Shown in pieces: positions 50,386 to 59,316 of a DNA stretch of 64,000 bases. The DNA lies in contig DASXGW010000002.1 of the NCBI GenBank assembly GCA_036488875.1, positions 1 to 64,000 on the forward strand. The letters run 5' to 3'. Below the pieces are notes generated by a model. It was given only the letters and a program-made list of their open reading frames with translations, made no database searches and was not told where the DNA came from. Made by a program: the position numbers and the translations under genes. This DNA is from Candidatus Baltobacteraceae bacterium. GTDB taxonomy: Bacteria > Vulcanimicrobiota > Vulcanimicrobiia > Vulcanimicrobiales > Vulcanimicrobiaceae. The stretch's first letter is position 1. Each line of letters begins with the position of its first letter.

Positions 50386-52866
50386 TTGCAACGCCTCATC
50401 AGGCGCGTGTCTCGGACGGCACGCGCGTTCTCACTGCTTGCAGCGATAGTACTGCTCTTCGCGGTGCGCGCCCTCGCCGACGAGCATCACGACAACCACG
50501 AGCATCGCGACGTGCACGGAACCGTCGCGACGAGCGATGGCAATCCGATCGCCAATGCCAGCATTACGCTCAACGGCGGCCGGAAAATCGTTCGCGCGAC
50601 GAGCGACGTGCGCGGGCGGTTCGAGCTCAAAGAGGTTCGGGCGGGCACGTATTTGATTTCCGTCGTGGCGCCGGGATACAGCCCGATCTCGGGGCGCACC
50701 ATCGACGTCGGGGGCGATCGCGAAACGCGGCTGTCGCTCGTTATGGAACCGGAGACGACGAGCTCACTGACCGTGATCGGCGACGTCATCTCAAACGCCG
50801 GCTCGACCGTGTCCACGTCGTCCGCACCGAGCGTCAACATCAACGCGCAGACGGCGGCCGCCCAGGGAACGACGTCGGTGAGCGACATGCTCTGGGGAGA
50901 GATGGGGACGACGCCGTCGCTGCCGCTGGGCGGTGGAAGCAACGCAATCGTCAGCATGGCCGTGCGCGGTCCCGATCCAACCGAAACGCTCGTGGATATC
51001 GACGGGCATCAAGTCAACAACGGCAACACCGGCGACTTCGATCTCTCGCTGCTCGATCCGGCGGCGCTGGCCGACGTGCAAGTCGTCTACGGCATTTCGC
51101 CGTCGTCGCTGGTCGGACCGAACACGCTCGGCGGAGCGGTCAACATCGTTACGCTTCAACCCAGCGCCCAGCCGCAAACCCTGCTGCGCGGATTTTTGGG
51201 GTCGTTCGGCAGCACAGGCCAGACGCTGCAAACGACTGGAAGCAGCGGACGCTTCGGCTATGCCGCATCGTTGCACCGGGCGACGTCGCTCGGCAGCGTC
51301 AATCAATCGGTGGTGAACTCCGACGGCGACGCTGCAACCGTCGGGAGCGACTTCTTCGGCGAAACGATGCTCTCGAAACTGCGTTACCAGCTCGGCGACG
51401 GATACGGGTATCTGCAGCTGAGCGTCCGCGATCAGGCCGTCAACGAAGATCTCTCGTCGCTGCTCACCAACTATACTCCTTCGGGCTTCGGCGGCGGCGA
51501 CGACGCGATCGCGCGATTCGCGCCGCACGACGACCCGAGCGACGGCGGTTATCAGACGTTCGCGGGAACGTCGATGGCGTCGCATCAAGCGAACTACGGA
51601 TTCGATGCCGTCGTTCCGCTAGGGCCCTCGATCGACGGCGGCGCACCGGCGACGACGTTGTCGTTTAGTCACTTGACGACCTTGGCGCAGCAATCCGTCG
51701 ACGGTCCGGGGGCGCAGACGAGCCCGTACCTGTACAATCAGCGCGATCTGCTCGGCGACGATTGGATGCAGGTCGATCATCAGTTCGCCAAAGGCGATCT
51801 CTCGCTGAAGTACGACCTGTTGACCGAGGCGATGTCGACGCAATACGTGCCGGGTGCCGTGAGTGCCGACGTCATCGGGATCGGCCTGCCGAGCACCGCA
51901 AAGCAGCAAGGACCGCTCGATATTCCGCTTGCCCAGACGCAGCGGTATATCGTCGCGCGATACGACGGCAATCCGAGCACGTTCTTTCACTACTCGCTAG
52001 CCGCGTACGACAGCACGTTTAGCACCTTCGGTCATCACACCGACCCCCGGGCGGGCGTCGTTTGGACGCCCACGTCGCGGACGTCGGTTCGTGCGTCGGT
52101 CGGAACGACGTTTCAAGTCCCGCAGTTGTCGTCGCTGTTCGTGCCGCCGGTGCCTCCTCCGCCGTCGGGCGGCGTGATTTCAATCGGCAATCCAAACCTC
52201 AAACCGGACTTCGCGACGGAATACGATCTGGGCGCGGAGCAAATCTTCGGTCAAGACGGAAGCCAGCTGCATCTGTCGGCCGACGTCTACCGGACGAACA
52301 TCCGAGCGGCGATCAACATCCTGGCAGTCACTCCACAACCGGGATGCAAGAAGCACTGCCCCATAGTGATGCCCATCAACGCAGGCGATCAGGTCTATCG
52401 CGGCATCGACCTTCACGCCGAGCAGCAGCTGGGCAAGCAATACCGTCTTCGTTTCGGATGGAGTCTGGATAGTTCGTACTTTTCGAAGGTACCGGCGAAC
52501 GTTCAGGACGGGACGATCGTCGTGGGCGAGCAAACGCTGGGCGAACCGCTCCACAAAGCGTATCTCGGCATCGAACGCGACGTCCAGCGCGGATGGGTGT
52601 ACGGCGCCGATCTCGATTGGGAAGGAACGTATAACGAGCTCAATCGCTCGCCGTACGCTACGCTAGACGCGCACGTCGCCTACCGGACGAACCGTTTCGA
52701 AATCGGCGCCTACGGAACCAACCTGACCAACGTGTATGCCAATCCGTTCACGGTCATCGGCGGCGGCGTTCTCTACGGATCGCTGCCGGGAACGCCTACG
52801 ATCCCGACGGACGCGTACGTGTTACAGGGCGCGAAGGTCGTCTTCGTCGTGACGGACAGAATGTAG
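50386..52866 (+). CDS. TonB-dependent outer-membrane receptor
   Basis: A TTG start with GGGAG 7 bases upstream gives 826 residues. A signal peptide (LLAAIVLLFAVRALA) is followed by a His-rich segment EHHDNHEHRDVHG, then a carboxypeptidase-regulatory-like domain (GTVATSDGNPIANASITLNG), a plug domain (MAVRGPDPTETLVDIDGH; GPNTLGGAVNIVT) and a beta-barrel ending in an aromatic-poor strand (AKVVFVVTDRM). The His cluster suggests metal, metallo-chelate or cobalamin-like cargo, but the ligand is not readable. It is convergent with the cob(I)alamin adenosyltransferase gene, 6 bases away. No cobalamin riboswitch is seen. Confidence 0.88.
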   Translation: MQRLIRRVSRTARAFSLLAAIVLLFAVRALADEHHDNHEHRDVHGTVATSDGNPIANASITLNGGRKIVRATSDVRGRFELKEVRAGTYLISVVAPGYSPISGRTIDVGGDRETRLSLVMEPETTSSLTVIGDVISNAGSTVSTSSAPSVNINAQTAAAQGTTSVSDMLWGEMGTTPSLPLGGGSNAIVSMAVRGPDPTETLVDIDGHQVNNGNTGDFDLSLLDPAALADVQVVYGISPSSLVGPNTLGGAVNIVTLQPSAQPQTLLRGFLGSFGSTGQTLQTTGSSGRFGYAASLHRATSLGSVNQSVVNSDGDAATVGSDFFGETMLSKLRYQLGDGYGYLQLSVRDQAVNEDLSSLLTNYTPSGFGGGDDAIARFAPHDDPSDGGYQTFAGTSMASHQANYGFDAVVPLGPSIDGGAPATTLSFSHLTTLAQQSVDGPGAQTSPYLYNQRDLLGDDWMQVDHQFAKGDLSLKYDLLTEAMSTQYVPGAVSADVIGIGLPSTAKQQGPLDIPLAQTQRYIVARYDGNPSTFFHYSLAAYDSTFSTFGHHTDPRAGVVWTPTSRTSVRASVGTTFQVPQLSSLFVPPVPPPPSGGVISIGNPNLKPDFATEYDLGAEQIFGQDGSQLHLSADVYRTNIRAAINILAVTPQPGCKKHCPIVMPINAGDQVYRGIDLHAEQQLGKQYRLRFGWSLDSSYFSKVPANVQDGTIVVGEQTLGEPLHKAYLGIERDVQRGWVYGADLDWEGTYNELNRSPYATLDAHVAYRTNRFEIGAYGTNLTNVYANPFTVIGGGVLYGSLPGTPTIPTDAYVLQGAKVVFVVTDRM

Positions 52867-52872
52867 CCGCGT

Positions 52873-53469
52873 TTACTCCGGAGGGCGCGTCGTGGGATTC
52901 CAAAGATACTCCGGCTCCCCCAGCGAGTCGTTAATCCAGCGCGACCACACGAAGAGCGCGTCGGAAAGACGATTGAGATAGCGCAGCGCGTCCTCGGAAA
53001 TGCCTTCCTCCTTCTCGCGCAAGGTGACGAGGTGGCGTTCGGCGCGGCGGCAGATCGTGCGTGCGAGATGCAGATGCGCCCCCGGCAGCGATCCGCCGGG
53101 AAGAATGAACGTGTCGAGCGGTACGAGGTCGTGCTGGGCTTCGTCGATCGCGCGTTCGAGCGCCGCAGCGTCATCGGCATCGACGAGCGGCATGCCTTCC
53201 CAGCGATCCTTCGGCAACGTTGCGAGTTCGCTGCCGAGATTGAACAGCTCGTCCTGCGTCCACGCGAGCCACGCGTCTAAGCGCGCCGCGCGCGGGTTGT
53301 CGCGCAACGGCCGGAGCGCCGATCGCACGACGCCGATCGCGCTGGAAAGCTCGTCGACCGTGCCGTACGTTTCGATGCGCGGCAGGTTCTTGGCGACGCG
53401 CTGGCCGCCGACGAGCCCCGTCGCGCCGCTGTCGCCGGTGCGCGTGTAAATTCGCGTGTACTTTGCCAT
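52873..53469 (-). CDS. ATP:cob(I)alamin adenosyltransferase (PduO type)
   Basis: The 198-residue protein starts YTRIYTRTGDSGATGLVGGQ, the PduO-type phosphate-binding motif, continues with TYGTVDELSSAIGVVRSAL and ends with TICRRAERHLVTL and RYLNRLSDALFVWSRW, the corrinoid and ATP-binding helices. It makes adenosylcobalamin from cob(I)alamin and ATP. The 80-base upstream region has no B12-box, so it is not obviously under riboswitch control. Its neighbour is a TonB-dependent receptor, which might import corrinoids. Confidence 0.93.
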   Translation of the reverse strand: MAKYTRIYTRTGDSGATGLVGGQRVAKNLPRIETYGTVDELSSAIGVVRSALRPLRDNPRAARLDAWLAWTQDELFNLGSELATLPKDRWEGMPLVDADDAAALERAIDEAQHDLVPLDTFILPGGSLPGAHLHLARTICRRAERHLVTLREKEEGISEDALRYLNRLSDALFVWSRWINDSLGEPEYLWNPTTRPPE

Positions 53470-53549
53470 GAATGTAAAGGCTTCGCCACGGCCTGATGAA
53501 GCCCGGCCAAAGGGACGCTTTTTGGACGAACGGGCCGCATGCTGCTAGC

Positions 53550-53729
53550 ATGGCAACGGCGATGTATCTGACGGTGTCCATCGGCTTGCTCCTGATGCTG
53601 TTCTGGAAGTACGCTTCGTCGGAACGCGCCCGGCGCCGGCGCGGCTGGTCGTTCGACCGGGCCGAGCGCGCAGAAGATCGGGAGGGCGCGATGGTACGGA
53701 GCGCGTCGAACTCTCGCGGGTGGCGGTAG
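53550..53729 (+). CDS. Possible small single-span membrane peptide
   Basis: An ATG at 53550 opens a 59-residue frame with one hydrophobic segment (MYLTVSIGLLLMLFWKYA) followed by a highly charged tail (SSERARRRRGWSFDRAERAED). The layout is that of a small membrane protein. There is no clear Shine-Dalgarno, no known family, and the tail runs to a stop just before the regulator remnant in the same frame. It could equally be chance coding in a decayed region. Confidence 0.35.
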   Translation: MATAMYLTVSIGLLLMLFWKYASSERARRRRGWSFDRAERAEDREGAMVRSASNSRGWR

Positions 53730-53790
53730 ATCGCTCCGGAAGCCGAAGCCTATTGCGCGCTGCCGTTCAATCGACAGCTGCTCGCGCACG
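53730..53790 (+). pseudogene. Remnant of the C-terminus of a second BTAD/AAA regulator
   Basis: In frame 3 these bases read ..EAEAYCALPFNRQLLA.., closely matching the C-terminal SAYSSLPFNRALLEGA of the regulator at 54103-57570. The DNA itself is similar (CCGTT.AATCG...GCTGCTCG). As in the intact copy, the stretch overlaps the 3' end of a convergent ~65-residue gene. Nothing upstream aligns, so the body of this copy has been lost. The alignment is short (~16 residues), so chance is not excluded, but the matching context supports a duplication followed by deletion. Confidence 0.5.
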
Positions 53791-53961
53791 CCAACGGTCG
53801 AGAAACTCGCACAACTCGCCGTAGTTTGTGAAGTAGTGGCGCTGACCCGACGAGACGTGGGTCACCGAGGCGCGCCAAAGACTACGGACCATTCGATCGC
53901 TCTCAGACCAGATCCGAATGACGAACATCTCGTCGCGGGAACGGCGTTGCGTGCTGGCCAT
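53767..53961 (-). CDS. Small conserved protein, paralogue of 57567-57764
   Basis: A 64-residue protein with the core WRASVTHVSSGQRHYFTNYGELCEFLDRW. A second copy at 57567-57764 keeps nearly every residue of this core (QVTHVTSRERHYFTNYGELC), so both are real genes. The fold looks like a short beta-hairpin followed by a helix; the charge balance suggests a soluble binding protein. On this strand GATAAT (53973-53968) ends 6 bases before the ATG, predicting a leaderless transcript. It is divergent from the large regulator and overlaps a remnant of another one. Function unknown; a link to the regulator is inferred from the repeated arrangement. Confidence 0.75.
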   Translation of the reverse strand: MASTQRRSRDEMFVIRIWSESDRMVRSLWRASVTHVSSGQRHYFTNYGELCEFLDRWRARAAVD

Positions 53962-53967
53962 GTTCGT

Positions 53968-53973
53968 ATTATC
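53968..53973 (-). promoter_or_regulatory. -10 element, leaderless, for the 64-residue gene
   Basis: ATTATC on the plus strand is GATAAT on the minus strand and ends 6 bases before the ATG at 53961. No Shine-Dalgarno is present. No recognisable -35 is seen. Confidence 0.5.
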
Positions 53974-54102
53974 TGGGCCTCGCGTCCACAAACCGTCCAG
54001 GTGTGAAGGGCTCGGGGGATCGGTCCCCGACCGCCTTCGGAGGGTCCTGGACGCTGGATGGACGGGAGCCGGACGATAATTAACGATACAGGTCACCTAG
54101 AT

Positions 54103-57100
54103 ATGGAGCGATTGGTTATCCGGCTCTTTGGAGAGCCGGGAGCGTTCTTCGACGGTAAGCCGTGGAAATGGTCGGCTCCGCCGCGTTGTTTCCCATTGCT
54201 GGCGCTTTTGGGACTTGCGCGCGAGACACCGCCGACGCGGGCTTGGCTGGCATCGACGATGTGGCCCGAAGAGATCGAGTCGGACGCGCGATCGAACCTG
54301 CGGCGCCACCTTCACCGGCTAGCTCGGGCCCTGCCGCAAGTCGAAGGCGTCGAATGGATTCGCGGCGACGAGCGATCGATCGCGTGGAATGACGCGGCGC
54401 CGGCGCGGCTCGACGTTCGCGCGTTTGAAGAAGCCGTCGCCGATCCCGCGCGCCGCGCCGAGGCCGTCGAGATGTACCGCGGCGATTTGCTCGAGGGATT
54501 CTACGATGAATACATTTTGGCCGAACGAGAACGGCTGCGTACGCTGTATACCGACGCGCTCGCGGATCTGATCCGCGAAGCACGCGCAAAACGCGATCTG
54601 CCCTCGGCCGTCCGTTTTGCCGAGCGTTTGCTGGCCGAGGACGAATGGCGCGAAGACGCGCTGCGCGAGTGGATTTCGGCGAAATACGCTTCGGGCGATC
54701 GCTCGGGCGCGCTTGCCGGCTACGAGCGGTTCGCGCGCCGTTTGCGCGAGGAGTTTTCCTCCGAGCCGATGCCGGAAACGACGGCACTGCGCGACGCGGT
54801 GCGAGCCGGAATCGCGTTGCCCGACGATCCGCAAGACGTACTGGAACATTCGGTGTCCTCGCTTGCGGCCGTTCGATCCCCGTTCGTGGGGCGATCGGAC
54901 GAGATGGAGAAGCTGCGCTCTGCGTGGACGCGCGCGGCGCGTAAGAGCGGAAGCGTGGCGTTCGTTTCGGGCGAGGCGGGTATCGGCAAATCGCGTCTCG
55001 TCGCCGAACTCGTAGCAATCGTGCGCGACCAAGGCGGCCACGCGCTCGTCGGAACGACGTCGAATCCGGAGGGCGAACCGTATCAGGCCGTTCTTTCGGC
55101 GCTGCGCGCGGGCTTGCCGAAAATCGCTCAGGCGCAACTCGATCGCGCGTGGCTCTCGTCGTTGGCCGGCGTTCTCCCCGAGATACACAGCCTTCGGCCC
55201 GACCTCAACGAAACCGAGGCGATCGAAAACGGCCGCGCGCGCGAGCGGCTGTTCGAGGCGTTCGTGCGAACCGTCGCGCAGCTCGGCGCGATGCGTCCGC
55301 TGTGCATCGTGCTGGAAGATCTGCACTGGGCCGGTCCCGCGACGATCGACGTACTGGCGGCGCTCGCGCGACGCGTGGGAACGCTGCCGGTGCTGGTCGT
55401 GGCGACGTACCGCAGCGAAGAATCGGCAACCGGCCATCCGTTACGGGAGTTGCGGACGCAGCTCGTGTCGGAGCGGCGTGCAATCGCCATTCCGCTCGAG
55501 CGCCTGTCGGAGTCGGACGTCACAAACGTGGTAAAGGCGCTCGCGGGCGACGATGCCGGCGCGACGCTCGGCGACAGCGTCGTGCGTTTGAGCGAAGGAA
55601 ACCCGCTCTTCGTCGTGCAGCTGCTCGAGGGATATCGCGAGACGGGTGAAGTTCCCGACACCTCGCACGCGTTGCGCAGCGTCGGCGACGTCATCGGCGC
55701 ACGCGCTAGCCGGCTGGACGACGAGGTACGTGCGGTCGCCGAAACCGCCGCGACGATCGGGCAGTCGTTTTCAGCCGACGTGGTCGCCGATATCGGCGGC
55801 TGGGACGAAAACGCCGTGCTGGACGCCGTAGGTGCGTTGATCGATCGTGCGCTCGTTCGCGAAAGTGGAAACGGATCGCTCGAATATGCATTCACGCACG
55901 CGTTGATCGCGGCGTCGATTTACGAGTGCTCCGATCCCGAGCAGCGAGCCGCGCGTCACCGGCGAGCGGCACAGGTTCTCCAACGGCGGCACGGCAGCGA
56001 TCGCGCCGAAAAGGCGGCGATCGCGCGGCACTGGAACCTCGCCGGCGATGCGTCGCGCGCCGCGGCGGCGTACGTGACGGCGGCGCAGGCGGCGCTCGAC
56101 GTGTACGCGCGCGAAGAAGCGATTTCACACGCGTATGCCGCCTTCGCTCTTGCACCGGACGACCGGCTGCGGTTTGAAGCGCTCGAGATCGCGTGCCGCA
56201 CGCAGATCCGCACCGGCGTCGTCGAGCGTTGGAAGCGCGATGTAGATCGGCTGGTTAGAGTCGCGTCTTCGCTGGGAATTGACGAACAGTTTGCCGCGCT
56301 CAAGCTGCAGGAACGCTATGCAGCCCAGATCGTCGACTACTCACTCGAGCTATCGGCCGTCGACGCAATGTTTGCCCTGGCGAAACGCTCCGGAAACGAG
56401 GAGCATCTCGCGGAAGCGTATTATGCGCGCGGATTCTTGGAAGGCCAGCGCGGCGACGTCGGTGCCAGTCTCGCAACGCTCTCCACGGCACGCGAAATCG
56501 CGTCGAAGCTTCCCGTCGACGATCTCAACGCGCGGATCGGGCGGCAGTTCGTCAGCATGCTCGGGCGCTCGGGAAACCTCGCGCGGGCGCGGTCGGAACT
56601 CTCGGTGCAGCGCCAGCTGGTCGAGAGCGCAAACGCGTCGGCCGACCGGCGTTTGGATTTGCTGGCTTCCGAATCGACGCTCGCCGCGATGCTCGAAGAC
56701 GGCGCGTGGATGGAGCGCATCGGAACCGAGATGATGTCGCTGGCGTGCACGATCGGTGACGAGTACCTCGAAGCACGCGCCTATGCGACGCTGGCCCACT
56801 CAGCGTACATGCGCCGCGATTTCGCCGCGATTCGCAGTAACTACGATCGGGCGATCGAGCACTTCACCAACGTCGGCGAGCTGCGCGCCGTACGGGTGAC
56901 GTACATCAATCGCAGCGAGCTGGAGCTGCGCGTCGGACGCGTTGACGAAGCGATGCGATGGCTCGAAAAATGTTTATCGGGCGGGGATCAGCTGCACGGC
57001 CTCGACGGCGTCAGCGCGTATCGCCTCAACCGTATCGAGGCACTCTTGCTGCTCGGCCGCGCGCGCGAAGCGTTGGCCGAGGCACACGAGGCCTACGAAC

Positions 57101-57570
57101 TGAGCTTGAGCGTCTCCGAGACGCGTTTCATGGATCAGGCGCTCACCGTGCTCGGCGCGGCCGAGTCGCTGACCGGGGACGTTGACGGTGCGGTCAAACA
57201 TTTGAGCGAGGCGTTGGAAATGGCCCGTACGCGTGAGGCGTGGGGCGACTACGCAACGACGCTATGTTACCTCGTCGAGGCGTTGTTGAGCGCGGGGCGC
57301 ATCGACGATGCACGCCGCTACGGCGATGGCCTCGAGGAAACGTTTTTGCACTATCATGCGCTGACGATTCATCCGACGCGGCTGTGCGCGACTTTGGCTC
57401 GCGTGGCCGAAGATTCCGGCGACGCGGCCGGCGCGCAGGTCTGGAGAACCCGCGGTTTGTCGTTGCTGGAGGCGGAGCTCAAGCGGTTCAGCGATCCAGC
57501 CGACGTCTCGGCGTATTCGTCGTTACCGTTTAATCGCGCGCTGCTCGAGGGCGCCGCGATGACGGCCTAA
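54103..57570 (+). CDS. Large transcriptional regulator: winged helix, BTAD, AAA ATPase and TPR
   Basis: With ATG at 54103 the protein has 1155 residues (an upstream in-frame ATG at 54058 would add 15). Residues ~1-95 resemble an OmpR/SARP-type winged helix (WPEEIESDARSNLRRHLHRL), ~100-245 a bacterial transcriptional activator domain (EMYRGDLLEGFYDEYILAE; ALREWISAKYASGDRSGAL). A STAND-type ATPase follows with SGEAGIGKSRLVAEL (Walker A, ~residue 289) and CIVLEDLHWAGPATIDVL (Walker B, ~404). The rest is helical TPR-like repeats. This is the SARP/AfsR-like architecture, where nucleotide state and a ligand gate promoter binding. GATAAT at 54075-54080 may be its -10. It is flanked by two paralogous ~65-residue genes. 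Confidence 0.88.
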   Translation: MERLVIRLFGEPGAFFDGKPWKWSAPPRCFPLLALLGLARETPPTRAWLASTMWPEEIESDARSNLRRHLHRLARALPQVEGVEWIRGDERSIAWNDAAPARLDVRAFEEAVADPARRAEAVEMYRGDLLEGFYDEYILAERERLRTLYTDALADLIREARAKRDLPSAVRFAERLLAEDEWREDALREWISAKYASGDRSGALAGYERFARRLREEFSSEPMPETTALRDAVRAGIALPDDPQDVLEHSVSSLAAVRSPFVGRSDEMEKLRSAWTRAARKSGSVAFVSGEAGIGKSRLVAELVAIVRDQGGHALVGTTSNPEGEPYQAVLSALRAGLPKIAQAQLDRAWLSSLAGVLPEIHSLRPDLNETEAIENGRARERLFEAFVRTVAQLGAMRPLCIVLEDLHWAGPATIDVLAALARRVGTLPVLVVATYRSEESATGHPLRELRTQLVSERRAIAIPLERLSESDVTNVVKALAGDDAGATLGDSVVRLSEGNPLFVVQLLEGYRETGEVPDTSHALRSVGDVIGARASRLDDEVRAVAETAATIGQSFSADVVADIGGWDENAVLDAVGALIDRALVRESGNGSLEYAFTHALIAASIYECSDPEQRAARHRRAAQVLQRRHGSDRAEKAAIARHWNLAGDASRAAAAYVTAAQAALDVYAREEAISHAYAAFALAPDDRLRFEALEIACRTQIRTGVVERWKRDVDRLVRVASSLGIDEQFAALKLQERYAAQIVDYSLELSAVDAMFALAKRSGNEEHLAEAYYARGFLEGQRGDVGASLATLSTAREIASKLPVDDLNARIGRQFVSMLGRSGNLARARSELSVQRQLVESANASADRRLDLLASESTLAAMLEDGAWMERIGTEMMSLACTIGDEYLEARAYATLAHSAYMRRDFAAIRSNYDRAIEHFTNVGELRAVRVTYINRSELELRVGRVDEAMRWLEKCLSGGDQLHGLDGVSAYRLNRIEALLLLGRAREALAEAHEAYELSLSVSETRFMDQALTVLGAAESLTGDVDGAVKHLSEALEMARTREAWGDYATTLCYLVEALLSAGRIDDARRYGDGLEETFLHYHALTIHPTRLCATLARVAEDSGDAAGAQVWRTRGLSLLEAELKRFSDPADVSAYSSLPFNRALLEGAAMTA

Positions 57571-57764
57571 ACGACCGCGGGCCGTTCGCGGCAGCGATCG
57601 ATGAACTCGCAGAGCTCGCCATAGTTGGTGAAGTAGTGCCGCTCGCGGGACGTCACGTGCGTGACCTGCGCCCGCCAGCGTCCCGAAGGCTTGTCGCCGT
57701 CGTCTCGCCACATCCGAACGACGAAGAGATGGTCGCGTACCCGCGGGCGTTCGGCTTCACTCAT
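57567..57764 (-). CDS. Small conserved protein, paralogue of 53767-53961
   Basis: A 65-residue protein: HLFVVRMW at the start, core QVTHVTSRERHYFTNYGELC, then EFIDRCRERPAVV. The other copy lies on the far side of the regulator gene, same orientation. The last 4 bases overlap the regulator stop convergently. TACAAT on this strand (57776-57771) ends 6 bases before the ATG, again a leaderless pattern, which supports the start. Unknown function; the strictly kept RHYFTNYGELCEF stretch would be the binding surface. Confidence 0.78.
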   Translation of the reverse strand: MSEAERPRVRDHLFVVRMWRDDGDKPSGRWRAQVTHVTSRERHYFTNYGELCEFIDRCRERPAVV

Positions 57765-57770
57765 GAAGCA

Positions 57771-57776
57771 ATTGTA
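57771..57776 (-). promoter_or_regulatory. -10 element, leaderless, for the 65-residue gene
   Basis: ATTGTA on the plus strand is TACAAT on the minus strand (5 of 6 to TATAAT) and lies 6 bases upstream of the ATG at 57764, the same spacing as at the paralogous gene. No -35 is seen. Confidence 0.5.
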
Positions 57777-57858
57777 AAGAGACCGCCGTCCAGAACTCGT
57801 CCATATGGCCCGGCCGGGCGCAGGCGAAGCGCCGGTTTGGGTCAAAACGGGGCCGGTC

Positions 57859-59316
57859 ATGTCCGATGGCTCCCACGTCCCCGTCGTTAAGGAGATCCCT
57901 CCGAAAGCGGCCGACCTCTCCGCGTGGTACACCGCCGCTTGCCTAAAGGCCGAGCTGGTGTCGTACTCGCCGGTGCGCGGCTGCGTCGTCCTGCGGCCCT
58001 ACGGATTCGGTTTGTGGGAGAACCTGCAGCGCCATCTCGACGAGCGATTCAAAGCGACCGGCCACGAGAACGCGTACTTTCCGCTGCTGATTCCCGAATC
58101 GCTATTGATGAAGGAAGCGCAGCACGTGGAAGGCTTCGCGCCCGAAGTGGCGTGGGTAACGCAGGGCGGCCAGGAAGAGCTCACCGAGCGTTTGGCAATC
58201 CGGCCGACCTCTGAGGTCATCATCGGCACGATGTACGCACAGTGGGTCGAATCGTATCGCGATCTGCCGATCCTCATCAATCAGTGGGCCAACGTCGTGC
58301 GGTGGGAGAAGGCGACGCGTCCGTTCTTGCGGACGATGGAGTTTCTCTGGCAGGAAGGTCACACGGCGCACGCGTCGGCGCGCGAGGCGCGTGAGGAGAC
58401 GCTGCGCATGCTCGACGTCTACCGCGATTTCGCGGAGAACGTCGCGGCGGTGCCCGTCTACGCCGGCGTCAAGAGTGCCAGCGAACGCTTCCCGGGTGCG
58501 ATCGAGACTTTTTCGATCGAAGCGCTGATGCCCGACGGTAAAGCGCTGCAGTCGGCGACGTCGCACGATCTCGGTCAGAACTTCGCACGCGCGTACGATA
58601 TCACGTTCACCGATACGGACCAGCAAGTCAAACACGCACACACGACCTCCTGGGGAATGTCGTGGCGCATGCTCGGCGCGATGATCATGGTGCACGGCGA
58701 CGATCGCGGACTCCGCGTGCCGCCGAAAATGGCGCCGATCGAAGCGGTTTTCGTTCCGATCGTCCGATCGAACGACGACCGGGCGCTGCAGGCTTGCCGC
58801 GAAACGGCCGACGTGCTTTCGAAGGCCGGCTTTCGCGTGCGCGTCGACACGCGCGACGAACAGCCCGGATGGAAGTATAGCGAGTGGGACGTGCGCGGCG
58901 TTCCCGTGCGAATCGAGATCGGCCCGCGGGACGTCGAAGCCGGAACCGCCGTGGTCGTGCGCCGGGATCGCCCCAAAGGCGACAAACAGCAGAAGCAGAC
59001 CGTTTCGCTGGAGACCCTCCCGCGGATTTTGCCGGCGTTACTCGACGACATCCAGCAATCGCTCTTCGATCAAGCCAAGCAGTTCCTGGAGGAGCACACC
59101 TTCCTCACTCAGGATCGCTCGCAGTTCTTCGACATGTGCCGCAATCGGGCCGGCATGATCGAGATTCCGTGGTGCGGCCGCCCCGAATGCGAAGCGCACG
59201 TGAAGGCCGAAACGAGCGCGACCACGCGCGTTCTGCGCGATCTGGCCGGCCACGCGCTCTGCGTCGCCTGCGGCGAACCCGCCAAAGTGAATGCGTACTT
59301 TGCGCAGAGTTATTAG
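57859..59316 (+). CDS. proS: Prolyl-tRNA synthetase, archaeal/eukaryotic type
   Basis: An ATG at 57859 gives 485 residues (the frame is open to 57805). Class II motifs: motif 2 around LRTMEFLWQEGHTAHAS, and RPTSEVIIGTMYAQWV; no bacterial editing (INS) domain is inserted. The C-terminus has a zinc-type segment (DMCRNRAGMIEIPWCGRPEC, ALCVACGEPA) and ends in the hallmark Tyr (YFAQSY) of archaeal-type ProRS. This form is used by several bacterial phyla in place of the long bacterial ProRS. It charges tRNA-Pro in the cytoplasm. Its end overlaps the next gene by 26 bases. Confidence 0.95.
   Translation: MSDGSHVPVVKEIPPKAADLSAWYTAACLKAELVSYSPVRGCVVLRPYGFGLWENLQRHLDERFKATGHENAYFPLLIPESLLMKEAQHVEGFAPEVAWVTQGGQEELTERLAIRPTSEVIIGTMYAQWVESYRDLPILINQWANVVRWEKATRPFLRTMEFLWQEGHTAHASAREAREETLRMLDVYRDFAENVAAVPVYAGVKSASERFPGAIETFSIEALMPDGKALQSATSHDLGQNFARAYDITFTDTDQQVKHAHTTSWGMSWRMLGAMIMVHGDDRGLRVPPKMAPIEAVFVPIVRSNDDRALQACRETADVLSKAGFRVRVDTRDEQPGWKYSEWDVRGVPVRIEIGPRDVEAGTAVVVRRDRPKGDKQQKQTVSLETLPRILPALLDDIQQSLFDQAKQFLEEHTFLTQDRSQFFDMCRNRAGMIEIPWCGRPECEAHVKAETSATTRVLRDLAGHALCVACGEPAKVNAYFAQSY

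Noticed and set aside
53470-53549. Cobalamin riboswitch upstream of the adenosyltransferase
   Set aside because: Only ~80 bases are available and no B12-box-like sequence is seen; short complementary stretches there are not the conserved fold.
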